64,000 nt of DNA. Origin: JABWBD01 sp040768665. Its GTDB lineage: Bacteria > Planctomycetota > Planctomycetia > Pirellulales > Thermoguttaceae. The notes under the pieces were generated by a model that ran no database searches, was not told where the DNA came from, and worked only from the letters and a program-made list of their open reading frames with translations. Position numbers and translations under genes: made by a program. Within the stretch, counting starts at the first letter, position 1; each line of letters starts with the position of its first letter. The stretch lies in assembly GCA_040768665.1 (NCBI GenBank), contig JAXGMN010000015.1:1-64000 (forward strand). Direction: 5' to 3'. Positions 1-8,782 of the stretch are shown here, piece after piece.

Positions 1-3
1 GCT

Positions 4-103
4 ATATCCGGCAACGGCGTGCCGGTTATCGCGCCGAACCGGCCGGCGCAGGATAACGCGCAAGCGGCGCTGCGCGTTATCCTGCATGCCGAGCGCCGGA
101 TAT
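4..103. repeat. Nested palindromic repeat at window start
   Basis: An inner hairpin has 12-bp perfect arms, GGATAACGCGCA at 51-62 and its complement at 71-82, with an 8-nt loop. It lies inside weaker outer arms, ATATCCGGC at 4-12 and GCCGGATAT at 95-103. The core GCGCGTTATCCTG recurs at 186-198. It may be a further structured recombination site of the cassette array or a repetitive extragenic palindrome. I could not find the full attC geometry here. Confidence 0.5.
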
Positions 104-156
104 CGCGCGAGCGGCGACGGAGGCCCCGCTTCGCAAATACTTGACAGGGCGTGGAT

Positions 157-253
157 TAGCCGCTAGCGTGCAGTTCAGAAGCGGGCGCGTTATCCTGCAG
201 AGACTCTGTAAGATAACGGCGCTCGATTTCCAGGTTAATTGAAAAGTTAGCCC
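157..253 (+). repeat. Possible integron attC site (degenerate left half)
   Basis: The right half has attC geometry: L' box CCAGGTT (230-236), a 9-nt spacer, and R' box GTTAGCC (246-252). The same layout is seen in the clear site at 1185-1283. A central stem GTTATC/GATAAC (190-195 and 212-217) supports folding. The left half is weak: CGCTAGC at about 161-167, a 9-nt spacer, then AGAAGCG pairs poorly with L'. It would be the site upstream of the first small ORF. The assignment is tentative. Confidence 0.35.
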
Positions 254-364
254 TTTTCTTGGGAGAGGCACATCGCGATAAGAGCCCACGTTGGCTTCTC
301 GGTTCCCGGCAAACGCGACGTTGCCCGCAGCATTGCCGGTCATTTCTGCGGGCTGGCGTATCAA

Positions 365-613
365 TTGGCCGAGCAATCCGCGGGCGAGTGGGTCTTCCGT
401 CGAGGGAACAGGTTTGCGGCCTTCTGGCGCTTTGATATCCGTGCCTATGCCATGACTCTGCGGGTGCGGGCGGCACCGCAGTCGAATGGCGAAACCTGGG
501 TGAGCTGCGATTGGGATGTCTGGACCTTCATGACGTTAGCGACGGCGGCGGACATCGCGGCTCTCGAAGCTGAGGGACGCCAACTTGGATCGGTGCTGCG
601 CGAACGGGGCTAA
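365..613 (+). CDS. Small cassette-type protein of unknown function
   Basis: The 82-residue frame starts at TTG. It reads like a small globular protein, with Trp-rich motifs such as GEWVFRRGNRFAAFWRFDIR and WVSCDWDVWTFMTL. The frame is open upstream as far as a TAG at 248-250, and the extra residues (AHVGFSVPGKRDVARSIAGH and on) are also protein-like. The true start therefore probably lies near 272-280, behind GGGAGAG at 261-267, but no ATG, GTG or TTG is present there. The stop codon lies inside a GGGCTAAC motif (607-614) that matches the left box of the attC-like site at 1185. Size, orientation and position fit an integron gene cassette. I do not recognise the family. Confidence 0.5.
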   Translation: MAEQSAGEWVFRRGNRFAAFWRFDIRAYAMTLRVRAAPQSNGETWVSCDWDVWTFMTLATAADIAALEAEGRQLGSVLRERG

Positions 614-671
614 CGTCCTTGCTGTCCTTTGCCAGGTTGCGGTTCGCCTCTGGGCCGGGTATGCTATGTAA

Positions 672-968
672 ATGAGCCAGCCGATCCGGGACGTCGATCC
701 GAGCGAATTGCGACTCCCACCGAGCCGGGCCAGTGGTGCCGACGCGTGGAAGTTGCACCAACAGATTCGTCAATTCGGGTCATCGAAAGATGGGATGCCA
801 CCGATCTTCGTGTACGAAGATCCGGACGGTGTTCTGGAGATCTCCGATGGCGTCACTCGGGCCACTCGGATCGCGAAGTTGGCGCCCGCCGAGACGGTCC
901 CTGTGGTCGTCATCGGGGGGTATCGCCGGAGTCGAGCCAGTTCCCCATCTGTAAGGGACCGAATATGA
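672..968 (+). CDS. ParB/sulfiredoxin-like small protein
   Basis: A 98-residue protein whose body resembles a minimal ParB-like nuclease domain. A start such as IRDVDPSELRLPPSR leads into PPIFVYEDPDGVLEISDGVTRATRIAKLAPAETVPVVVIG, with the pattern 'place a value, then look up D-G-x-T-R-A-x-R'. The classic GxxR/ERxxA boxes appear only as ISDGVTRATRIAKL. Its stop overlaps the start of the next ORF (ATGA at 965-968), which indicates translational coupling and a joint function. The last 15 residues are Arg/Ser-rich and may be unstructured. It lies in the apparent cassette array. The function is unknown; a nuclease or regulator role is inferred from fold resemblance only. Confidence 0.5.
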   Translation: MSQPIRDVDPSELRLPPSRASGADAWKLHQQIRQFGSSKDGMPPIFVYEDPDGVLEISDGVTRATRIAKLAPAETVPVVVIGGYRRSRASSPSVRDRI

Positions 969-1201
969 GCGAAAATGAAACAAGGGTGGAGTTGTTCGTT
1001 GCTCTCCGTGAGTTATCCGAAGTCGTTCCCGAGATGCGGTCTGGCCAGCTCTTCGCTGCTGTTGGGGAGTTGTGTTCCGACCTTCATGGGCGCGGGCTGT
1101 GGGACGCAACCGACGCAGAATTCCTGGAGGCCGTGTGGCAGTTCCGTCGTAATTTCGAGGCTGCGACAGTCAGCCCGGCAAAAGGGCTAACCAACGGCTG
1201 A
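965..1201 (+). CDS. Small helical protein coupled to ParB-like ORF
   Basis: A 78-residue acidic, helix-rich protein (motifs LFVALRELSEVVPEMRSGQL and GRGLWDATDAEFLEAVWQFRRN). The ATG overlaps the preceding stop by ATGA, so the two are co-translated. Its 3' end runs into the attC-like site: GGCTAAC lies within the last codons at 1185-1191, and the TGA is at 1199-1201. This is typical of integron cassettes, where the ORF ends inside the recombination site. I do not know a function. The pair could act as a two-component module such as an effector and its partner, but no toxin or antitoxin motif is visible. Confidence 0.5.
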   Translation: MSENETRVELFVALRELSEVVPEMRSGQLFAAVGELCSDLHGRGLWDATDAEFLEAVWQFRRNFEAATVSPAKGLTNG

Positions 1202-1283
1202 AGCTGACTGGGGCCGCCATCCTGGTTTACCGCGTTTCAACGTCTTTGCAGGCGGCCCCGGCAGCTTAGCCTGAACGTTTCGG
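1185..1283 (+). repeat. Integron attC-like recombination site
   Basis: All attC elements are in order: R'' GGCTAAC (1185-1191), 9-nt spacer, L'' AAGCTGA (1201-1207), a variable centre, L' GCAGCTT (1261-1267), 9-nt spacer, R' GTTTCGG (1277-1283). The arms 1201-1218 and 1251-1267 pair over 17 bp. The left arm has one extra base, the extrahelical base characteristic of attC. Box order and spacer lengths match what I know of classical 59-base elements. R' departs from the GTTRRRY consensus but keeps the essential GTT. The site lies just after the two-gene cassette and before the truncated glycohydrolase. Confidence 0.7.
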
Positions 1284-1359
1284 GCGTAGGGCTGAGGAGG
1301 CCGCGGCGACCGCCCCGGGTGGGGCACGGAGACCGGTGTCATGCAAGAGGACTCATCGC

Positions 1360-1713
1360 GTGAACGAAGATCAATGCTCTGGTTGTTTGCTCGGACTCGC
1401 TCTCGGCGATGCTTTCGGCGCGCCGTATGAGGGACGTCTACCGGAGCGGCTCGTTTGGCGTCTGATTGGCCGGACGAGGCGGGGCGAGAGAAGATGGACG
1501 GACGATACCCAGATGGCGATCGATCTGGCGAAGTGGTTCGTCGAGACCGACGGCGGAGATCCTGACGACCTCGCACGTAGGTTTGCGGCCAGCTACCGCT
1601 GGAGCCGAGGGTACGGACCGGGGGTAGCAAGACTGCTGAAACGTATTGCTCGGGGAGAACGGCCATTGCCCTATGGAAACTCATTACCGAACGTCGCGGG
1701 CAGAAAACGATGA
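1360..1713 (+). pseudogene. ADP-ribosylglycohydrolase, N-terminal fragment
   Basis: The GTG-started frame gives 117 residues clearly of the ADP-ribosylglycohydrolase (DraG/ARH) family: CSGCLLGLALGDAFGAPYEG, then RRWTDDTQMAIDLAKWFVE. These carry the metal-binding start of the fold (GxxxGDA and the WTDDT aspartates). Full-length members are about 280-340 residues. Here the frame ends after the first third, and no other frame downstream to 1844 continues the family. Intact members remove ADP-ribose from arginine or other adducts in the cytoplasm. It follows the attC-like site directly, so it is probably the last, broken cassette of the array. A truncated but expressed domain cannot be excluded, although two catalytic Asp normally come from the lost C-terminus. 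Confidence 0.7.
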
Positions 1714-1844
1714 GTCGCCCGGAGTTGGAGCAGAAGGCGGGAAAGGGAGAGTCAAACTCGCCGACATTCCCGAACTTCGGATGCAGTTGACCAGAAGATC
1801 GTACTCTCACGTCCGCCGCGGCAGGCATACTCCCACCGTACTGC

Positions 1845-3284
<1,440 letters not shown>

Positions 3285-3407
3285 GGTTTTTTTCCTTTCT
3301 TCATCGATGTGTTCCGAAGATCCTCGCCCGACCCGCAGTCCGGACGTCACCCGTCACCGCCCGTCGGGCTGAACGTATTGTCGGACTAGCGGCCCGTGTC
3401 TTGTGCC

Positions 3408-3458
3408 ACAAAACACGGACAACAAGCGTCTTCGCGCGGCGCCAGTCCGCGTTTTGTT
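3408..3458. repeat. Hairpin repeat, family A (copy 1)
   Basis: Imperfect inverted arms ACAAAACACGGAC (3408-3420) and GTCCGCGTTTTGTT (3445-3458) are followed by AGGGCCTC. A related copy lies at 19431-19483, ending CCCCGTTTTGTTAGAGCC. Both copies lie 120-180 bp upstream of minus-strand starts. The rest of the divergent spacer 3285-3774 shows no other feature I can support. Confidence 0.5.
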
Positions 3459-3774
3459 AGGGCCTCTCAGCTCGGGTTTGACGTACACCTCGCCACTACT
3501 GAATCTCCCAGTTGCGACCGCGCCCCTGTCGCCAAGTCCAAGCTTGCAACTGACAGTTTAGCTCCCAAACCACGCCGCCGACACCCATGGGAGCGATTGA
3601 CCGAGGAAGTCAGAACTTGGGCCGAGGCTGGTCTGGGGGCTTGGGCGAGCTATCGCTGTGTCCCCAAATGTTCTGCCGCAACGGGCACTGCCGGTACCTT
3701 GATCCCCGCCGCACGGGGATCTACAATCGCCGCCAAGGTTCCAGCAAAGGCTTTCCAGGCAACGGAATACGATC

Positions 3775-6700
3775 ATGTCCCTGCTCCCACGACTCCTGAC
3801 GGCTGCGGTTCTTCTCTTTCTCGGTTCGACTTCGGCACCTGCGGCCGACGAACCCGCCCGCCCGTTCAACGGCCCCTACTCGGGCAAATACCTCAGCCGA
3901 GTCGCTTTCCCGATCGGCGGCATGGGCGCGGGCATGTTCTGCCTCGAAGGGAACGGAGCGATTTCCCACATGTCCGTCCGCCACCGGATGGAGTTCTTCC
4001 ATGAGCCGACCCTGTTCGCGGCACTCTGCGTCCTCGGCGATCAGGGCGAGAAGAATATCGCCCGGGTCGTCGAAGGGCCGATTCCCGAGTGGAAGTATTT
4101 CGGCCGCACCGGTAGCGGCAACGGCAGCGGACGGACCACGCTTGGCCTGCCCCACTACCGCCAGGCCGAGTTTCTGGCACGTTTCCCCTTCGCCACAATC
4201 AAGCTGAGCGACCAGGCAGTGCCGCTCGATGCCGAGATCACCGGCTGGAGCCCGTTCACGCCGCCCGATCCCGATCCCTCGAGCCTGCCGGTCGGAGCGT
4301 TGGAATACCGGTTCCGCAACACGTCCGATCGCAGCCGGAAGGCGGTCTTCTCCTTGAATTCGGCCAACTTCATGGGGAACGGCTCCATCGGGCCGGTCGC
4401 CGGCGGCTTCGTCCTCTATGCGAAAACCGGAGAAGACCGCCGGCAGCACGGAGCGTTTGCCTTCTTCGTGGACGGTGAGAAGACTACTGTCGACCACTGC
4501 TGGTTTCGCGGCGGTTGGTGGGACGATCTGACGATCACCTGGAACAACGTCCAGGACGCGATCGTGCTCGACAACCCGCCCGCCGAGGGCGGGGCGCGCG
4601 GAGCGTCGCTCTTCGTGCCGTTCGTGCTCAAGCCCGGCGAAGAAAAGACGCTCTTGCTTTTGTGCTGCTGGTACGTGCCGGGCAGCGATCTCCGCTGGGG
4701 AAGCCGCTCGAGTGGCCCGGCGTTTCACGGCTCGCCGTCGCGAGGCAAGGCGGCCGGCCAGCAGCCGGTGTCGGGCTTCTTGGGCCGTGGACTGATCAAC
4801 ACCTTCGATCCCGACGGCGACGACGCCAAGGGAACGCTCACGTCGCCGGAACTGGAACTGAACCGGCCGTATCTCCACTTCCTCGTCGGCGGCGGATCGC
4901 ATCGGGGCCAAACGTGTGTGAACCTCCTGGTCGATGGCAGGATCGTCCACTCGGCACACGGACAAGACACAGAGAAACTCGCCTGGACGACATTCGACCT
5001 CGCCGATCTCCGCGGTCGCCGGGCGAAGGTCCAGATCGTCGATCGGCACACGGGCCCATGGGGGCACCTCCTCGCCGACCATTTTCTGCTCAGCGATGAG
5101 CCCCTCGAGGCCCTCGCCGCCGAAAACGGCAGCGTCGCGGCGGATCCCGGCCGCGTGACGCTCGTGGCCGACTTCGAGGGCGACGACTACGGTGGCTGGG
5201 TTGCCGATCCGCCGGTCGAGACCTGTGCGTGCGTGGCCGGCAAGTGCGAAGTGCCCGCCGCGCCGCAGACCTATCTTCCCTGGTATGCAACCCAGTTCGG
5301 CAGTATTGCCGACGTGGCCCGGCATTGGCGGGAGAATTACTCGGAGCTTCGCCGTCGCAGCGAGGTGTTCCGCGACGCCTTCTACGACACGACCCTCGCG
5401 CCCGAGGTCATCGAGGCCGCGGCGGCCAACCTGACGATCCTCAAGTCGCCCACGGTGTTGCGGCAGCACGACGGCCGGCTCTGGTGCTGGCAAGGCTGCA
5501 GCGATTCGAGCGGTTGCTGTGCCGGCTCCTGCACCCACGTGTGGAACTACGCGCAGGCGATCTGCCATCTCTTCCCGTCGATGGAACGCAGCCTTCGCCA
5601 GACCGAGTATCACGAATCGCTCGACGAGAACGGCCGCCAGGCCTTTCGCGCCAACCTGCCGATCGCCGAGGGCGGCGGAGCCTTCGATGCCGCCGACGGA
5701 CAACTCGGCGGAATCATGAAGGTTTATCGGGAATGGCGGATCTCCGGCAACGGCCAGTGGCTCGAACAGTATTGGCCGCTCGTGAAGCGCAGCTTGAACT
5801 ACATGATCGAGAAGTACGATCCTCGCCATACCGGCCTGTTGGAAGAGGAGCACCACAATACGTACGACATCAATTACTTCGGCCCGGACGGACATTGCGG
5901 CAGCTTCTATCTCGGGGCACTCTCGGCAGCGATCAAGATGGGCGACGCGGCCGGCGACGATGTCTCGCTCTACCGCGAGCTGCTCGGGAAGGGGGCGAAG
6001 CGGATGGAGTCGGAGCTGTACAACGGCGAGTACTTCATCCAGATCGTCCAGAAAGAAGGGCTCGACGGCAACTTCCAGCCGATCAAGCCGGAAGACCAGA
6101 GCGCGGCCTATCGCCGCGTCGCCGAGATCGTCAACCAGCAGGGGCCCAAGTACCAGTACGGCACCGGCTGCCTGTCCGACGGTGTGCTGGGCCTGTGGAT
6201 GGCCGCGGTCTGCGGGCTCGACGAGGAGATCGTCGACCGCGAGAAGCTTCGCAGCCACCTGGTTGCGGTCCATAAGTACAATCTCAAGCACGACTTGTCG
6301 ATGCATGCGAACCCGCAGCGGCCTTCGTTTGCCATGGGCGACGACGGCGGTCTGTTGCTCTGCTCTTGGCCTCGCGGAGGCAAGCCGCTCTTGCCTTTCG
6401 TCTACAGCGACGAGGTCTGGACGGGGATCGAGTACCAGGTGGCGTCGCACCTCATGCTGTTGGGTGAGGTCGACAAGGGCCTGGACATCGTCCGCGCCTG
6501 CCGCCGCCGCTACGACGGCACACGGCGAAATCCGTTCAATGAATACGAATGCGGCCACTGGTATGCGAGGGCCATGTCGAGCTACGGGCTCTTGCAGGGC
6601 CTCTCCGGCGCCCGCTATGACGCCGTGACCAAGACGCTCTTTGTCGATTCCCGCGTCGGTGATTTCCGGAGCTTTCTGTCCACCGGATCAGGTTTCGGGA

Positions 6701-6786
6701 CAGTGGTGTTCCAAGGAGGAAAAGCATCGTTGGACGTAAAAACCGGAGAGATTCCGGTGAGCAAGACGCAAATCCAGGCAAACTGA
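3775..6786 (+). CDS. Secreted GH116-like glucosylceramidase/beta-glycosidase
   Basis: 1003 residues with a Sec signal (MSLLPRLLTAAVLLFLGSTS, cleavage near residues 21-24). The N-terminal half carries a GBA2-type beta domain (FPIGGMGAGMFCLEGNGAIS, about residues 43-62). The C-terminal (alpha/alpha)6 catalytic domain has CTHVWNYAQAICHLFPSMER and EHHNTYDINYFGPDG; the Asp in NTYD matches the GH116 acid/base. An insert of roughly 190 residues (about 310-500) splits the two halves and looks like a jelly-roll carbohydrate-binding module. From memory, the WQGC before GCCAGSCTH is WEGC or FEGC in many relatives, which bears on the nucleophile and should be checked by alignment. It probably cleaves beta-glucosides or glucosylceramide-like substrates outside the cytoplasm. 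The 945-residue antisense frame is a shadow. Confidence 0.85.
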   Translation: MSLLPRLLTAAVLLFLGSTSAPAADEPARPFNGPYSGKYLSRVAFPIGGMGAGMFCLEGNGAISHMSVRHRMEFFHEPTLFAALCVLGDQGEKNIARVVEGPIPEWKYFGRTGSGNGSGRTTLGLPHYRQAEFLARFPFATIKLSDQAVPLDAEITGWSPFTPPDPDPSSLPVGALEYRFRNTSDRSRKAVFSLNSANFMGNGSIGPVAGGFVLYAKTGEDRRQHGAFAFFVDGEKTTVDHCWFRGGWWDDLTITWNNVQDAIVLDNPPAEGGARGASLFVPFVLKPGEEKTLLLLCCWYVPGSDLRWGSRSSGPAFHGSPSRGKAAGQQPVSGFLGRGLINTFDPDGDDAKGTLTSPELELNRPYLHFLVGGGSHRGQTCVNLLVDGRIVHSAHGQDTEKLAWTTFDLADLRGRRAKVQIVDRHTGPWGHLLADHFLLSDEPLEALAAENGSVAADPGRVTLVADFEGDDYGGWVADPPVETCACVAGKCEVPAAPQTYLPWYATQFGSIADVARHWRENYSELRRRSEVFRDAFYDTTLAPEVIEAAAANLTILKSPTVLRQHDGRLWCWQGCSDSSGCCAGSCTHVWNYAQAICHLFPSMERSLRQTEYHESLDENGRQAFRANLPIAEGGGAFDAADGQLGGIMKVYREWRISGNGQWLEQYWPLVKRSLNYMIEKYDPRHTGLLEEEHHNTYDINYFGPDGHCGSFYLGALSAAIKMGDAAGDDVSLYRELLGKGAKRMESELYNGEYFIQIVQKEGLDGNFQPIKPEDQSAAYRRVAEIVNQQGPKYQYGTGCLSDGVLGLWMAAVCGLDEEIVDREKLRSHLVAVHKYNLKHDLSMHANPQRPSFAMGDDGGLLLCSWPRGGKPLLPFVYSDEVWTGIEYQVASHLMLLGEVDKGLDIVRACRRRYDGTRRNPFNEYECGHWYARAMSSYGLLQGLSGARYDAVTKTLFVDSRVGDFRSFLSTGSGFGTVVFQGGKASLDVKTGEIPVSKTQIQAN

Positions 6787-6787
6787 G

Positions 6788-6909
6788 GCGCCGTAAAAGA
6801 ATAACTTGACTAGACATTGTAGGGTAAATTTCAATCCACCCCTTATTCTTCCTGGGGTGGATTGAAATCCGCCCTACAACAAAATGCCAAGTTGTCCTTT
6901 TACAGCCCC
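6788..6909. repeat. MITE-like inverted repeat, family B (copy 1)
   Basis: A palindromic element of about 120 bp. The outer arms are GTAAAAGAATAACTTG (from 6793) and CAAGTTGTCCTTTTAC (ending 6903). The inner arms are TGTAGGGTAAATTTCAATCC and GGATTGAAATCCGCCCTACA around CACCCC/GGGGTG. A second copy with the same architecture is at 49747-49865. It is non-coding and lies between the GH116-like gene and the kinase; folded as RNA it could also terminate transcription. Confidence 0.75.
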
Positions 6910-6976
6910 TGAGCTCTTTGGGGGCACGCTCCCTCCGGGGTTTTGGGATAGACTCGAAGATCGAAGCAGGTGCAGC

Positions 6977-8572
6977 GTGACCGACCACGATAGAACGACG
7001 GAAGAGTTCGTCGCAGAACTCACCGATTTGCGGCAGCGGATCGCGGCGCTGGAAACTGCCGAAGAGGAACTCGCCAAAAGTAGGGCCGTCCTCCACGCCG
7101 CGATCGACTGCTTGCCTTTCGAGTTCTTCGCCATCGGCACCGACGGTCGATACTTCCTCCAGAACGCCGTTCTTCGCGATCATTACGGGGACGCCGTCGG
7201 CAAGCGGCCCGAAGATTTTGCCCCCAACGAGCGGAGCCGCCAGGTATGGCTCGACAACAACCGGCGGGCGTTCGCGGGAGAGCGGGTAAGGGCGGAGATC
7301 GAGGCGGAAATCGGCGGCCGGACATTCTACTACGACAACGTCATCACCCCGATTCGTCTTGGGGGCCGGGTCTACGGCATCCTTGGCGTCAATGTCGATA
7401 TTACGGAGAGAAAGCGGGCCCAGGAGCAGCTTGAAGACCGGATTCAATACCGCACCGCCGACTTGAAAGCGGCGAACCGCCAGCTTCGGCGCGAGATCGC
7501 CCAACGAAAGCGGGCCGAAGACGCCTTGCGGAAGAGCGAGCGCCGATTCCGCAACTATTTCGAGCAGGGATTGATCGGCATGGGCGTGACCTCGGTCGAC
7601 AAACGCTGGCTCGAAGTCAACGATCGACTTTGCGAGATCCTCGGCTGCTGCCGAGAGGAACTCCTCCAAGGCACCTGGACTGAATTGACGCACCCCGACG
7701 ATCTGGGACGGAGCCTGGATTCGTTCAATCGGCTCCTGAGACGTGACATCGAAGACTACACCCTCGACAAGCGGTTTCTGCGGAAGGATGGCACCTCCGT
7801 TTACACCACACTTCATGTCCGGGCATTCCGAGATGAAGACGGATCGATTGACCACGTCGTTGCCCTCATCGAAGACATTACCGAGCGCAAACTCGCCGAG
7901 GAAGCGCTCGAACACGAACGGCGAACCCTCGAGCGAATGCTTCGGGCCAGCGATCACGAACGGCGTTTGATCGCTTACGACATTCACGATGGATTGGCGC
8001 AGCAGTTGGCCGGTGCGATCATGCAGTTTCACGTCTACGCGCATGCCCGCCAAACAAAACGTGAAGACGCGGCCAGAGCCTTCGACGCGGCAATGAAGAT
8101 GCTCCAGCAGTGCCACGCCGAAGTCCGGCGCCTGATCAGCGGCGTCCGGCCCCCGATCCTGGACGAGTCCGGCGTGATGGCGGCCATCGCCCACCTGATC
8201 CACGAGCCCTCTCTCCACGGTCCGAAGATCGACTTTCGCAGCCGAGTTGCCTTCAGCCGATTGGCTCCCGTCCTGGAGAATGTGATCTACCGAATCGTCC
8301 AGGAGGGGCTGACGAATGCCCGCAATCACAGCAAGAGCGAGAAGGTCCGCATCAGCCTCACCCAGCGGGGAAACCGCCTTCGCATCGAGATCCGGGATTG
8401 GGGCGTCGGCTTCGACCCTCAGACGACACAGGAGAACCGGTTCGGGCTGGAGGGTATTCGCGAGCGGGCCCGACTCCTTGGTGGAAAGTGCCGCATCAAG
8501 AGCAAGCCGGGCGAGGGAACTTCGATCACCGTCGAACTCCCGGTGGTTGAGCAGGAAGCCGCCGAACAGTGA
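6977..8572 (+). CDS. PAS-PAS sensor histidine kinase (HisKA_3/NarX-like)
   Basis: 531 residues from a GTG preceded by GAAGCAGG. The longer frame from 6884 begins inside repeat DNA and is unlikely. A coiled-coil start (about 10-40) is followed by PAS 1 (about 40-145, ending VDITERKRAQ), a coiled coil (about 145-190), PAS 2 with PAC (about 190-305, ending EDITERKLAEE), a dimerisation/phosphoacceptor box HERRLIAYDIHDGLAQQL with His about 337, and an HATPase_c domain (N box EGLTNARNHSKS, G boxes DWGVGFDP and RFGLEGIRERARLLGG). There is no transmembrane segment, so it is probably cytoplasmic. No response regulator is adjacent; HisKA_3 kinases usually pair with NarL/LuxR-type regulators. It could control the sugar genes around it, but that rests on position only. 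Confidence 0.9.
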   Translation: MTDHDRTTEEFVAELTDLRQRIAALETAEEELAKSRAVLHAAIDCLPFEFFAIGTDGRYFLQNAVLRDHYGDAVGKRPEDFAPNERSRQVWLDNNRRAFAGERVRAEIEAEIGGRTFYYDNVITPIRLGGRVYGILGVNVDITERKRAQEQLEDRIQYRTADLKAANRQLRREIAQRKRAEDALRKSERRFRNYFEQGLIGMGVTSVDKRWLEVNDRLCEILGCCREELLQGTWTELTHPDDLGRSLDSFNRLLRRDIEDYTLDKRFLRKDGTSVYTTLHVRAFRDEDGSIDHVVALIEDITERKLAEEALEHERRTLERMLRASDHERRLIAYDIHDGLAQQLAGAIMQFHVYAHARQTKREDAARAFDAAMKMLQQCHAEVRRLISGVRPPILDESGVMAAIAHLIHEPSLHGPKIDFRSRVAFSRLAPVLENVIYRIVQEGLTNARNHSKSEKVRISLTQRGNRLRIEIRDWGVGFDPQTTQENRFGLEGIRERARLLGGKCRIKSKPGEGTSITVELPVVEQEAAEQ

Positions 8573-8782
8573 GCGGGCATTCGATCACGTTTCACAATTC
8601 GTGGAAAAGGGCCGCCGCCGGGCTTGCCCGGTGGAAGCCACGATTGGCGGCTAAGATGTGAAACTTTGATTCCAATCCATCGCTTCTCGGGGAACGGTTG
8701 CAGCGTTGCGGCCGAAAACGCCGTACCGTACCATGAGCAGTCGCGTTGTGCGCTCGAACGTTTGATCCTGAACGGAGGTAGT

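Noticed and set aside
607..660. A third attC site between the first small ORF and the ParB-like ORF
   Set aside because: GGGCTAAC is present, but the following 50 bp do not fold into paired L arms; at most it is a degraded site.
3721..6558. 945-residue minus-strand open frame
   Set aside because: It is the antisense shadow of the GH116-like gene; its sequence is rich in Arg, Val and Asp without any domain, while the plus frame has a signal peptide and catalytic motifs.
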